Assembly (NCBI GenBank): GCA_963772225.1
Contig: CAVYWD010000002.1
Coordinates: 558,001-622,000 of the forward strand
Direction: 5' to 3'
DNA from: CAVYWD01 sp963772225
Lineage (GTDB): Bacteria > Myxococcota > Myxococcia > Myxococcales > UBA5297
DNA: 64,000 bases
The position numbers and the translations under genes were made by a program. Positions within the stretch are counted from its first letter, which is position 1. The number at the start of each line of letters is the position of its first letter. Positions 43,704 through 52,752 of the stretch are shown here, piece after piece. A model generated the notes under the pieces. That model was not told where the DNA came from, did not search any database, and worked only from the letters and a program-made list of their open reading frames with translations.

Positions 43704-44981
43704 TTAGGGCACGCGGCCGTCCAGGAGCGTCACGCTCACCTTCCCAGTGAGCTTCCATCCGTCGAAGGGCGTATTGCGGCTCTTGGAGGCCATGTGGGCG
43801 GCGTCGCACGTCCACTCCGCTCCAGGGTCGACGACCGTCAGGTCTGCGATGCTGCCCTCGGCGAGCGTGCCCCCGGGGACGCCCAGCACCCGCGCCGGCC
43901 CCGAGGAGAGCAGCTCGGCCAGGCGGAGGGGCGTCAGCGCCCCGGCGCGCACCAGGGAAAGGCTCAACGGGAGCGCCGTCTCCAAGCCGATGATGCCGTT
44001 GGCGGCGACGTCGAACTCCACGTCCTTCTCCACCGCCGAGTGCGGCGCATGGTCGGTGGCGATGGCGTCCAGCGTCCCGTCCTTGAGGCCCTCGATGACC
44101 GCCGCGCGGTCGGCCTCGGAGCGCAGCGGCGGGTTCATCTTGGTCCGGGTGTCGTAGCCCTGCACCGCCTTGTCGGTGAGCGTGAAATGGTGAGGCGTGG
44201 CCTCGGCCGTGACCGGGAGCCCGCGGCGCTTGGCCTCGCGGATGAGGCGAACCGATCCGGCGCAGCTCACGTGGCAGAGGTGGAGCTTGCCCTTCGTGAG
44301 CTCCAGGAGGCTCAGGTCGCGGGCGATCATCGCCTCCTCGGCGGCCGAGGGGACCCCGCGCAGGCCGAGGCGCGTCGACCACTCGCCCTCGTGCATCACG
44401 CCATGGCCGGCGAGGCCTAAGTCCTCCTCGTGGGCCATGACCGGGATGCCGAACGCCTGGGTGTATTCCAGGGCGCGGCGCATCAGCGCAGGCTTGCTGA
44501 CCGGCCGGCCGTCGTCGGAGACGCCGCGGCACCCGGCGGCGACGAGCTCGCCGATCTCCGAGAGCTCCTCGCCCTTGAGCCCCTTGCTGATGGTCCCGAT
44601 GGGGTAGACCCGCGCCGCGCCGCCCTCCTGCGCCCTTCGAAGGATGAGCTCGGTGACGGCGGCGCTGTCGTTGGGCGGCCGGGTGTTGGGCATGCACGCG
44701 ACCGCGGTGAAGCCGCCGGCCCGCGCCGCGCGGGTGCCGGTCTGGACCGTCTCCTTGTACTCCTCGCCCGGCTCGCGCAAGTGGACGTGCAGGTCGATGA
44801 AGCCCGGCATGACCCACTGGCCCCGCGCGTCGATCACCTGCGCCGCCGCGAGCCTTCCTACCTCGAAGGGCTGCTCGCGGACCTCGGCCACGCGGCCTCC
44901 GCGAAGGGCGAGGTGGCGGACGCCGTCGATGCCGCGCGGCGGATCGAGCAGGCGGCCGTTCACGATCAGGACTTCGGACAT
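43704..44981 (-). CDS. pyrC: Dihydroorotase
   Basis: The 425-residue amidohydrolase makes dihydroorotate, third step of pyrimidine synthesis. The metal motif HVHLREPG (H65, H67) and the C-terminal Asp motif ATDHAPH are present, so it is active class I DHOase rather than the inactive PyrX type. The start at 44981 has AAGGAG ahead. It lies 15 kb from pyrB and pyrR; the usual pyrB-pyrC neighbour order is broken here. Confidence 0.95.
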   Translation of the reverse strand: MSEVLIVNGRLLDPPRGIDGVRHLALRGGRVAEVREQPFEVGRLAAAQVIDARGQWVMPGFIDLHVHLREPGEEYKETVQTGTRAARAGGFTAVACMPNTRPPNDSAAVTELILRRAQEGGAARVYPIGTISKGLKGEELSEIGELVAAGCRGVSDDGRPVSKPALMRRALEYTQAFGIPVMAHEEDLGLAGHGVMHEGEWSTRLGLRGVPSAAEEAMIARDLSLLELTKGKLHLCHVSCAGSVRLIREAKRRGLPVTAEATPHHFTLTDKAVQGYDTRTKMNPPLRSEADRAAVIEGLKDGTLDAIATDHAPHSAVEKDVEFDVAANGIIGLETALPLSLSLVRAGALTPLRLAELLSSGPARVLGVPGGTLAEGSIADLTVVDPGAEWTCDAAHMASKSRNTPFDGWKLTGKVSVTLLDGRVP

Positions 44982-45256
44982 AAGCGCTCCTTGAAACGAA
45001 GAGCTGGCACAAGAAATCAAGGTGCATTCGTTATCACATCTCCCCCCTCCTGGGCCGCGGAAGGCGCGCGATGGGCGGCTGCGGCCACCGCGGTGCGCCG
45101 TGCCAGCTCCCTTCGTGCAGAGCGCCGCGCGCGAAGGCTGCGCCTATCGTTCAAGGTCGGGGCTGGCCAGTCGGCCCTGCGACCTCGGGCGCGCGTGGAT
45201 GCGCTCCTCGCGCAGCGCCTGGCCGCCTGGCAAGCTTAGGAGGTTGGCGAGAGCCC

Positions 45257-45892
45257 GTGCCCTGGTCCGTCGAGTGGCCGCCTATCTTGTGCCTCGGATT
45301 GGCCATCGCCCAAGGCCTACTCCTGCCGGCCGGCATCCGGTTCCTACAGGGTCGCGAGGCGCTGGCGGTCCTGTCTTTCGCCGGAGCCCTGGTCGCCCTC
45401 GCCCACCTCGCGCGCTGGCGCCGGCGTTTCGCGGCGGCGCGAGGGCTCACGGGCGTGCTGGTGCTCCTCCTCGGCTTTCTCACGGCTCGGAGCTTCCTGC
45501 TGCTCTTGGGCCTGCTTGCCGAATCTGGCGGCGCGGTCCGCGGCTGGACGCTGCTGCGCCTGGCTTCGAGCGTCTGGGCGAACAACATCATGACTTTCGC
45601 GCTCTGCTACTGGCTCCTCGACCGCGGCGGTCCGGCGGCGCGGGCCGCGGGCGAACGAGCTTCGCCCGAGTGGCTCTTCCCGGAGATGGCGGCCGGGAAC
45701 CTCGCGCGCCCGGATTGGCGGCCGCGCTTTCCCGAGTACCTGTTCCTGGCCCTGACGACGGCCACCGCCTTCAGCCCCACCGACACGGCGCCGCTCTCGA
45801 CCCGAGCGCGTCTGCTGATGGGCCTGGAGGCGCTGATCTCCCTGGTGACGCTGGCGCTCGTCGCCGCGCGAGCGGTGAACATCCTCGCCTGA
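45257..45892 (+). CDS. Integral membrane protein, DUF1345-like
   Basis: About 211 residues with five hydrophobic segments. The C-terminal stretch PEYLFLALTTATAFSPTDTAPLSTRARLLMGLEALISLVTLALVAARAVNIL resembles the DUF1345 end and the pore-like region of small ion channels. The start is uncertain: GTG 45257 has AGGAGG but 13 bases upstream. An open frame reaches back to 45071, where the sequence looks non-coding. The function is unknown. Confidence 0.65.
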   Translation: MPWSVEWPPILCLGLAIAQGLLLPAGIRFLQGREALAVLSFAGALVALAHLARWRRRFAAARGLTGVLVLLLGFLTARSFLLLLGLLAESGGAVRGWTLLRLASSVWANNIMTFALCYWLLDRGGPAARAAGERASPEWLFPEMAAGNLARPDWRPRFPEYLFLALTTATAFSPTDTAPLSTRARLLMGLEALISLVTLALVAARAVNILA

Positions 45893-46218
45893 GGCCGCGC
45901 GAGCAAAAGAAGGCACTGTCGAGGGGGCGTCCTTGGCGGCGGTCGCGTGCGCCATCATCGCCGCCCTCGGGCTCCTCATGGCTGGGGCCGGCGCAGTCGC
46001 CCGGGGCCTTCGCCGTCTCGGGCTCACAGGCCTTCGGCTCGGCGGCGCCGAGCAGGCAGATATTCTGACCGATCCGGCGATGAACTTGGGCGAGCGCCCA
46101 TTGCGCCTTCCGCGCGTCTTCGCGTCGGGGCGGGGCACTCGGCCACTTGCCCGGGGGGCTCGCCCTGGCCGAGCCGCCGCCGCTCAGACTCGGCGGCCGC
46201 GCCGCGCGAGCGCGCCAC
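45893..46218. other. Gap with no confident gene
   Basis: About 325 bases between the membrane protein and the pseudouridine synthase. A TTG-started frame from 45933 (GAGGGG six bases ahead) encodes a hydrophobic segment (VACAIIAALGLLMAGAGAV) and would overlap the synthase gene. It may be a small membrane protein broken near 46130, where the better coding frame changes. I do not call it. Confidence 0.4.
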
Positions 46219-46938
46219 TCACCCCCACCGCGCCTCATCTGCCGCCAGCCGCCGAAGCGCTTCGAGCGCTCGCGCCAGGTCGGCCGGCATGGGCGCCTGG
46301 ATCTCCAGGCTCTCGCCGGTCGCCGGGTGCGCGAGGCGCAGCCGCTGCGCGTGCAGGGGCGTGCGCGCGAGAATCGGCTCGCCGGCGTCGCCCAGCCCCA
46401 GCGCGCGGGCGGTCAAGGGCTCAGCGCTGCCGTAGAGCGGATCGACCGCAAGTGGAAAGCCCTGGTACTTCAAGTGAACTCGAATCTGATGAGGCCGACC
46501 CGTGGCGGGCTCGGCCGACAAGAGCGAAAAGCCGGGCAGCCGCTCCACGACCTCGAAGCGCGTGAGCGAGCGCTTCCCCTCCTCTCCCGGCCGCACCGGC
46601 CTCGACTTGCCCCGCCGGGCCGGCGCGAGGGCGACGTCCACGATGAAGCGCTCGGGTGGAGCGCCGCGGACCAGCGCGAGGTAGCGCTTCTGGACCTCTC
46701 CGCGCTCGAAGCGCTCGCAGAGGCGACGATGCGCCTCGGGCGTGCGCGCCAGCAGGAGGACCCCGCTCGTGCCGCGGTCGAGGCGGTGCACCACGAAGAG
46801 CTTCTCGCCGCGCTGGGCGGACAGCTCGTCGAGGAGGGAAGGCTCCTTCTCGCCCTCTCGGCCCCGCACGACCAGGGCGCCGGCGGGCTTGTCGATGGCC
46901 AAGAGCGAGGCGTCCTCGAAGAGGCAGGCGATGCTCAC
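46219..46938 (-). CDS. RluA-family pseudouridine synthase
   Basis: The 239-residue enzyme has the catalytic motif VHRLDRGTSGVLLLA (Asp in HRLDRGTSG) and PATGRPHQIRVHLKYQGFPLAVDPLYG. It has no S4 domain, so it is the RluA/TruC-like short form. The exact rRNA or tRNA target cannot be told. It overlaps the start of the M16-like gene by 4 bases (ATGA). Confidence 0.9.
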   Translation of the reverse strand: MSIACLFEDASLLAIDKPAGALVVRGREGEKEPSLLDELSAQRGEKLFVVHRLDRGTSGVLLLARTPEAHRRLCERFERGEVQKRYLALVRGAPPERFIVDVALAPARRGKSRPVRPGEEGKRSLTRFEVVERLPGFSLLSAEPATGRPHQIRVHLKYQGFPLAVDPLYGSAEPLTARALGLGDAGEPILARTPLHAQRLRLAHPATGESLEIQAPMPADLARALEALRRLAADEARWG

Positions 46939-48284
46939 CCGAGCGCCTCGGGCTTGATCACCCGCGCCTTGCCGAAGCGCGCGAGCGCCCGCTTCAGGGC
47001 GCGCGCCTCGCCCACGACCGCCAGGGCGAACCCCGCGGGCAGGAAGAACGCCCGCGCCGCCTCGGCGATTTGCTCATCGGTGACCGCGGCGACCCGCTCC
47101 CGGTAGCGCTCGAACCAGTCCGGCTCGCGGCCGAAGCGCTTCATGTCGGCCAACGCGCGCGCCAGCTGGTCTACCGTCTCCAGCGACAGCGGATAGAGGC
47201 CGTTCGTGTAGCCCTTGGCCCGCGCCAGCTCCTCGCCCGACGGGCCGCGCTCGCGAAAGCGCTGCGCCTCCTCGAGGGCGACGTCGACGAGCTCCGCGGC
47301 GGTCTCGGTCTTGGTGTAGCTCGCGATGCAGAAGAGCCCGCCGGCCTCGGTGTCAGTGAGGAAGCTCGACACGCCGTAGCTCAGCCCCCGGTTCACGCGG
47401 ATGGACTCGACCAGGCGCGAGGTGAACCCGCCTCCGAGCACCACGTTGGCGACGCGCGCGGGGATGATGGCGGGGTGCGTGCGCCCCGGCCCCGCGCAGG
47501 CCAACCGGACCTGGACCTGCGTCGCCTCGGGCTTGTCCACGAGGAGCACCGGCCGGCCCTGCACCGCGGCGACGGGCGAGATGGGCTCAGGGTCCTGCGC
47601 GGCGCCGCGCCATCCGCGAAACGCCGCGCGCGCGAGCGCGAGGGCCTCGCCGGGGTCGACGTCGCCCGCGACGATCAGGTGCGCGCCCCGGGGCCGCAGG
47701 GTCCGCTGAGCCCAGCCCAGGCAGTCAGCGCGAGAGAACGTCGCGACCTCGCGGGCGAGCCCGCGCCCCGGGTGAGAATAGGGGTGCGCCCCCAGCGCGG
47801 CCCGGTAGAGCGCATCGGCCGCGAGGGTCGCCGCGTCGTCCAGGTCGGTGGAGAGCCGCGCCACGGTGCGTCGCCGAGCCTGCCGGACCTCGGAGGCTTC
47901 GAACGTCGGGCTCTGGGTGAACAGGGCGAGGAGCTTCAGCAGCGGCGCCAGGTGCTCCGACGGAGCGCTCAAGCTCAAGTAGGTCGAGTCGGGACCCGTC
48001 TCCAGGCGCAGGTCGGCGCCCATCAGCTCCAGCGCCTCGTCGATGGGCTCGGCCGAGAGCTTGCCCGCGCCGCGGCGCAAGAGCTCCACCGCGAAATCGG
48101 CGAGCCCCGCCTTGCCCGCCGGATCGCGCGCGCTCCCGCCCGGGAGCACCAGCGACAGCGCCACCAGCGGCAGCTTCCGGCGCTCGGCGACGAGCACGCC
48201 CATCCCGTTGTCCAGGCGCTCCTCGTGGAGCTTGGGAAGCGAGAACGGCGCGAGGCCCTTCTCGAGGGGGGTGAGCTCAGCCAT
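46935..48284 (-). CDS. M16 family peptidase-like protein, zinc site lost (inactive partner)
   Basis: The 449-residue M16 protein has the two-domain fold with QVQVRLACAGPGRTHPAI in the middle and the C-terminal GGGFTSRLVESIRVNRGLSYGVSS (the R/Y substrate-binding block). The HxxEH zinc motif is replaced by GLADFAVELLRRG, so it is not catalytic. It overlaps by 8 bases an active M16 gene upstream; the two probably form a heterodimer like processing peptidase. This arrangement is known for M16B pairs. Confidence 0.9.
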   Translation of the reverse strand: MAELTPLEKGLAPFSLPKLHEERLDNGMGVLVAERRKLPLVALSLVLPGGSARDPAGKAGLADFAVELLRRGAGKLSAEPIDEALELMGADLRLETGPDSTYLSLSAPSEHLAPLLKLLALFTQSPTFEASEVRQARRRTVARLSTDLDDAATLAADALYRAALGAHPYSHPGRGLAREVATFSRADCLGWAQRTLRPRGAHLIVAGDVDPGEALALARAAFRGWRGAAQDPEPISPVAAVQGRPVLLVDKPEATQVQVRLACAGPGRTHPAIIPARVANVVLGGGFTSRLVESIRVNRGLSYGVSSFLTDTEAGGLFCIASYTKTETAAELVDVALEEAQRFRERGPSGEELARAKGYTNGLYPLSLETVDQLARALADMKRFGREPDWFERYRERVAAVTDEQIAEAARAFFLPAGFALAVVGEARALKRALARFGKARVIKPEALG

Positions 48285-49632
48285 GGCGGCCTTTCCGCTC
48301 GGGCTCGAGCGTCACCACCGTCCGCCGCGCGGCGTCGAAGGTCTCGCGCGCGACGCGGCGGACCGCCTCGTCGTCCACCGCGGCATAGCGCTCCGGAAGC
48401 GCCAGCGCCTCGCGCCAGTCGCCCACCAGGATCTCGTGGGTGCCCAAGGCGTGGGCGCGGCCGTTGTTCGAGGCGAGCTCGCGCAGCACCTGCGCCCGGA
48501 GCTGCCCCTGCGCCCGCAGAAGCTCGCGCGGCGTGAGGCCCCTGTGCGCGACGCGGTCGAGCTCGGCCTCCACCGCGGCGAGCGCCTTCTTCGGGTCCAC
48601 GCCGGGGTTGAGCTCCAGGAGCAAGACGAAGAGCCCAGGGTCCGCGCGCCACGCGTAGTCGACGGTGAGGTTCGCCGCCAAGAGCTTCTCGTAGATGAGC
48701 GACCGGATGAGCCGCGCGCCCTCGCCCGCGGAGAGCGCGTACTGGATGACGTCGAGGACCGGGGCGTCCGCGCTCGCGCCGGCCGGAGCCTTGAACCCGA
48801 TGGCGAGCGAGGCGGCGTGCGCCGGAAACCGGACCTCGGAGCGCCGACCGCCCCGCTGCGGCGGCTCGGTGTGCGCCGGCTCCGGCGGCGGAGGCCCCCG
48901 GGGAATGTCGCCGTAGCGCCGCTCGATGGCGGCCAGCGCCCGGTCCGGGTCGAAGTCCCCCACCGCCCACAGGCTGGCGTTGTTGGGCGCGTAGTAGGTG
49001 CGGAAGAACTCGAGGCAGTCCTCGCGCTTCAGGGCCTCGATGTCGCCCATCCAGCCGATCACCGGCCAGCGGTAGGGGTGCGCCGAAAAGGCGATGGCGA
49101 AGAGCTCCTCGTCCAGCAGGCCCAAAGGCTCGTTCTCCACGCTGAAGCGGCGCTCCTCCTTCACCACCTCCCGCTCGCTGGCGAACGCCTCGGGGGTGAT
49201 GGCGAGCGCTCGCATCCGGTCGCTCTCGAGGTCCAGGACGAGCTCCAGCGACTCGGCCGCGAAGTCCTCGTAGTAGGCCGTGACGTCGTTGGAGGTGTAG
49301 GCGTTGGAGTGCCCGCCGGCCCCCTCGAGGACGCGGTCGAATTCCTTGGGCCCGTACTTCTGGGCGCCGTTGAACATCATGTGCTCGAAGAGGTGGGCGA
49401 CGCCGGTGCTCCCCGGCCGCTCGTTGCGAGAGCCGACCTTGAAGAAAGTGTACAGGGTGGTGGCCGGCACGCTTGCGTCCGGGAGCAGCCGCACCGTGAG
49501 CCCATTTGCGAGGGTCGCCTCGCGCACGTCGAAGAGCTCGGGCGAGAGGCGCCGCGGCGGCGCGAGCGGAAACCCCGCCGCTCGGACGGCCCCCGGCCGC
49601 GCCCAGCGGGTGTACCGCGATGAGATCGTCAT
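48277..49632 (-). CDS. M16 family zinc peptidase, catalytic subunit
   Basis: The 451-residue peptidase has the inverted zinc motif HLFEH (H80, E83, H84) in STGVAHLFEHMMFNG, a distal Glu in ASEREVVKEERRFSVEN, and a C-terminal domain with ALSAGEGARLIRSLIYEKLLAANLTVDYAW. The start 49632 is preceded by GAGGTG; the frame to 49770 runs into the next gene's end. The first 30 residues lack a signal peptide, so cytoplasmic. It is paired with the inactive M16 protein. Confidence 0.92.
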   Translation of the reverse strand: MTISSRYTRWARPGAVRAAGFPLAPPRRLSPELFDVREATLANGLTVRLLPDASVPATTLYTFFKVGSRNERPGSTGVAHLFEHMMFNGAQKYGPKEFDRVLEGAGGHSNAYTSNDVTAYYEDFAAESLELVLDLESDRMRALAITPEAFASEREVVKEERRFSVENEPLGLLDEELFAIAFSAHPYRWPVIGWMGDIEALKREDCLEFFRTYYAPNNASLWAVGDFDPDRALAAIERRYGDIPRGPPPPEPAHTEPPQRGGRRSEVRFPAHAASLAIGFKAPAGASADAPVLDVIQYALSAGEGARLIRSLIYEKLLAANLTVDYAWRADPGLFVLLLELNPGVDPKKALAAVEAELDRVAHRGLTPRELLRAQGQLRAQVLRELASNNGRAHALGTHEILVGDWREALALPERYAAVDDEAVRRVARETFDAARRTVVTLEPERKGRHG

Positions 49633-49723
49633 CCGCACCTCAGTCCCGAAGCCCTCGAAGGGGCTGTAACCTACGGGCCGGCCTTCGCAGGAGCAAGGGG
49701 CGTTTGGGCGGCCCTTGGTCTCT

Positions 49724-50806
49724 TCAAGGCGCGAGCGCCGCCGGCGCCCTCGGCGGCGCTCCGCCGGCACCCGACAAGAATCGCAGGACCCGCGGAAACA
49801 GCTCCTGGCCGGCGCGCTCGCCCAAGATCAGATCCATGTGCCCATAGTCGAAGAGGAAGCCGTTCTCCTCCCCGGCGATGAAGAAGGACTTCTCGCCGCC
49901 CAGGAGGTCGTAGCCCGCCTTCACCGAGGGCGCCGGCGCGACGCGGTCGAGCTTGCCGGCGACCACCAGCGCCGGCACCCGGACCGCGGCGAGCCTGGGG
50001 CGGTAGTCGACCGCCCCGTCCGCCGACACCAGGCCGTCTCTCTCGAGAATCGTCGCGAAGTGGCGCACTACGCCGCCGGAGACGGCGCCCGACCCCACCT
50101 CGAGCAGCTTGCGCCACGTCTCGGGAGAGAGGTTGTTCGGGTTGTACATGAACAGGTCGAGAACGGTCTCTCGGTCGGCCCAGATCGGCAGGGTGGCGCG
50201 GGCGAAGAAGGGCACGTCGACGAACGGCATCGCCTGGGCGAGGGCGGCGGCGCGCCGAAGCGAATTTTCGACAGCGCCTCCGGTCGCGAAGCGCGCGGGC
50301 GAGCCGAGCGTCGCCAGGGCATGGATGGCCCCGCCGCCGCGGGCCAGGTAGATGTAGCCGATCAGCCCGCCCATGCTGTGGCCCACGTAGTCCAACTCGC
50401 GCGCCCCGCTCGCATCGAGGACCTTGGCGACGGCCGCCGGCACGTCCTGCTCCGCGAAGGTGTCGATGCTGTAGTCGGCCGAGCGGCCTTTCGCCGCGTC
50501 CGGGAGGTCCGAGTCGCCGGTGCCGCGCAGCGATAGGGCGAAGACCTCGCGCCCGTGGGCCGCGAGCCAGCGCGCGAGGCTGTGCGCCTCGTCGAGGTCC
50601 ATGTTGCGCGCGTTGGCGCTGATGCCGTGGCACAAAAGCACCGGAAGACCGGCGCTCGCGCCGTGCGGTCGATATCGCAGGAGCGCGATGTCCCAGCCGT
50701 CGGCGGTGCGAGCGACGAGGCGCTCTGCGGCCTCGGCGAGCTCGGGCCCGGGGCGCGCGCACGCGGCGGCGGCGAACAGCGCGGCGGCGGGCAGAGCGAG
50801 CTTCAT
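49724..50806 (-). CDS. Alpha/beta-hydrolase lipoprotein
   Basis: The 360-residue protein has a lipoprotein signal (AALFAAAACARPG, Cys about 16). The alpha/beta-hydrolase core has oxyanion region LLCHGISANARNMD, nucleophile elbow VGHSMGGLIG, and catalytic Asp (ALVVAGKLDRVAP) and His (FDYGHMDLIL). The triad is complete, so a secreted esterase or lipase is likely; the substrate is unknown. It overlaps the next gene's stop by 4 bases; that gene is a paralogue. Confidence 0.85.
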   Translation of the reverse strand: MKLALPAAALFAAAACARPGPELAEAAERLVARTADGWDIALLRYRPHGASAGLPVLLCHGISANARNMDLDEAHSLARWLAAHGREVFALSLRGTGDSDLPDAAKGRSADYSIDTFAEQDVPAAVAKVLDASGARELDYVGHSMGGLIGYIYLARGGGAIHALATLGSPARFATGGAVENSLRRAAALAQAMPFVDVPFFARATLPIWADRETVLDLFMYNPNNLSPETWRKLLEVGSGAVSGGVVRHFATILERDGLVSADGAVDYRPRLAAVRVPALVVAGKLDRVAPAPSVKAGYDLLGGEKSFFIAGEENGFLFDYGHMDLILGERAGQELFPRVLRFLSGAGGAPPRAPAALAP

Positions 50807-51828
50807 CGAGGAACCCCCTCCGCCGCGAGCTGGTAGACGGGCTCGAAGACGTCCCGCTCGGCCGATGGGGCGAGCAGCATACCGAGGTGGCCATAGTCCC
50901 GCCGGGCGCCCTCGACCGCCGAGAGGAGCTTCACCCGCGTCCGCGCCGGCGCGAGGACGTCGCGCCAGGGCGTCGTGAGCTCGAAGTGGATCCAGTTGTC
51001 GCGCGGGGCGAACACGAGCAGCGCCCGGCCCGGGTAGCCGCGCACCGCCTCGCGCACGTCGCGCCCGGACAGCTCCAGGCGGCCGGCGGCGACCCCGCGC
51101 GCGAGCTCTTGGATGAGGCTCCGAGGAACCGGCGCCAGCAGCTCGCGCCGCAGGCCGTCGCGCTCGCCCTTCGCGATGCCGCCGTCGTTGGCCAGCATCA
51201 CGTCGAACCAGGTCCGCGGGCCGAGCGGCGCCGCCGAAACGCTCGCGAGATCGACCCACTCGGGCAGCGACTCCGCGCCGGCGAGGAGCTGCGCCAGGGG
51301 TTCGCTCACGCTGCCGAGCGCCGCCGGAGCCTGCAGGGCGGCGACGGCCGGCACCTGTTTCGGGTGGCGGGCGGCGAGGGCCAGGCCGAGGGTGCCGCCT
51401 AGGCCGCAACCGACGACGGCGACCTCGGTCCGGCCATCGAGCGCGCGCGCCAGCGCCGCCTCGGCGTCGAAGTCGAGCAGATCCTCGAGCGCGTAGCCGC
51501 GGGCAGCCTCCCCGGAGCGGCCAGTCCCGCGATACTCCAGGGCGAAGACCTCCAAGCCCCGCGAGGCGAGGTAGGGCGCGAGCCCTCGGCCGCCGCGGTC
51601 GAAAATGCTTTCGGTGCCGCCGACCTCCGGCAACAGAAGCACCGCTCGCTCGGCCGGCCGCCCGAGGAGCGCGTACCGGTAGAGGCCCGCGCGGGCGCCG
51701 TCGCGCGCCGGCAGAGAGCTCCACTCCGCCACTGGCCAAGGCCTGGGCGAAGCGGCGTGGCAGGACGCCAAGGCCAGGGACGCGGTGGCGGCGAGCGCGC
51801 GAAGGAGGGCCGAGCGCATCGGCTTCAT
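50803..51828 (-). CDS. Alpha/beta-hydrolase lipoprotein paralogue with Cys at the nucleophile position
   Basis: The 341-residue paralogue of its downstream neighbour also has a lipoprotein signal (LALASCHAAS, Cys23). The same fold pieces are present (LLLPEVGGTES, EYRGTGRSGEA, LLVFAPRDNWIH, YGHLGMLL), but the nucleophile elbow is VVGCGLGG: Ser is replaced by Cys. It may be inactive, a thioesterase-like variant or a dienelactone-hydrolase-like Cys hydrolase. ATGA overlap couples it to the active paralogue. Confidence 0.85.
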   Translation of the reverse strand: MKPMRSALLRALAATASLALASCHAASPRPWPVAEWSSLPARDGARAGLYRYALLGRPAERAVLLLPEVGGTESIFDRGGRGLAPYLASRGLEVFALEYRGTGRSGEAARGYALEDLLDFDAEAALARALDGRTEVAVVGCGLGGTLGLALAARHPKQVPAVAALQAPAALGSVSEPLAQLLAGAESLPEWVDLASVSAAPLGPRTWFDVMLANDGGIAKGERDGLRRELLAPVPRSLIQELARGVAAGRLELSGRDVREAVRGYPGRALLVFAPRDNWIHFELTTPWRDVLAPARTRVKLLSAVEGARRDYGHLGMLLAPSAERDVFEPVYQLAAEGVPR

Positions 51829-51861
51829 GATCGCACGAGCGGGCCGCCCAGCGCGCTCTCT

Positions 51862-52030
51862 AGAGGGCGCGAACGCGATGCACTTGAGTCAATCGCTTCG
51901 CCGAGCCGGGTTCCCGCAGAACCATCGACCATCGACACGACCATCGACCATCAACGGTCGACGCGAGGCTGCGCCGCGACGGTCGCCGCCCTGTTTCGGC
52001 GGTCCGAGGCGCAGCCTCGCTACGCTAGAC
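51862..52030. repeat. Dispersed intergenic hairpin repeat, copy 2
   Basis: Same family as 40655-40807, here between the NarL regulator's 3' end and the Cys-hydrolase gene's 5' end. The perfect 12-bp stem lies at 51964-51975 / 52008-52019. Copy 2 has an extra ACCATCGACC-type repetition and a different loop. It touches the last codons of the NarL gene. Confidence 0.85.
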
Positions 52031-52705
52031 CTCGACGAGCCCCTCGCCCATCACCTTGATCACCGCCTCGACGTGGGTGTTGACCCCGAGCTTCTTGTAG
52101 ACGTGGCTCAGGTGGGTCCGCACCGTGCGCCGCTCGATGTTCATCACCCGGCCCACCTCGGCGTTGGAGAGGCCCTTGGCCACGAACTGCAGCACGTCGA
52201 GCTCGACGTCGGAGAGCTCGAAGCGGTTGACGGGACCCTGGGGCTTCGCCTGCTGGCTGTGAAAGAAGTTCCAGAACCTCCGGGCGATGATCGGCTCGAG
52301 CACCGTGCCTCCCTGCCGAACCTCGCGGATGGCCGAGAGGATGCGCTCGATGCTCACCCGCTTCACCAGGTAGCCCGAGGCGCCGGCCTTCATGGCCTCG
52401 AAGACCTTGGTCTCGTCGTCGAAGGACGTGAGGATGAGCACGTCCACCTCGGGCTGCGACGCCTTGAGCCGCGCTGTCACCTCGATGCCGTCGATGCCGG
52501 GCAGCTCGAGGTCGAGCAGGAGGAGGTCGGGCGCGAGCGCTCGGGCCTGCTCGAGCCCGTTCTCGCCATCGAGCGCCGTGCCCACGACGTCGACCTCCCC
52601 AGGGTGGGCGCGCAGGAGCTTGAGCAGGTTCTTGAGCAGCTGCGGCTGGTCCTCCACCACCAGGACCCGGGTCGGCTGGGGGTTCACCGCGCTCTCGCCT
52701 GGCAT
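52025..52705 (-). CDS. NarL/LuxR-family response regulator
   Basis: The 226-residue regulator has a receiver domain with phosphoacceptor Asp65 (LLLDLELPGIDG), acidic pocket E18-D19, Thr/Lys positions (ILTSFDD, GYLVKRVS), and a C-terminal GerE-type HTH (LSDVELDVLQFVAKGLSNAEVGRVMNIERRTVRTHLSHVYKKLGV). No histidine kinase gene is adjacent; instead a pseudokinase/PEGA gene lies 47 bases upstream on the same strand. The start at 52705 has GGGAG upstream. Confidence 0.92.
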   Translation of the reverse strand: MPGESAVNPQPTRVLVVEDQPQLLKNLLKLLRAHPGEVDVVGTALDGENGLEQARALAPDLLLLDLELPGIDGIEVTARLKASQPEVDVLILTSFDDETKVFEAMKAGASGYLVKRVSIERILSAIREVRQGGTVLEPIIARRFWNFFHSQQAKPQGPVNRFELSDVELDVLQFVAKGLSNAEVGRVMNIERRTVRTHLSHVYKKLGVNTHVEAVIKVMGEGLVEV

Positions 52706-52752
52706 CGCTCGGCTCCCGATTCTGGGCGCGGGAAGGTCCTTCGGCCACGCCG

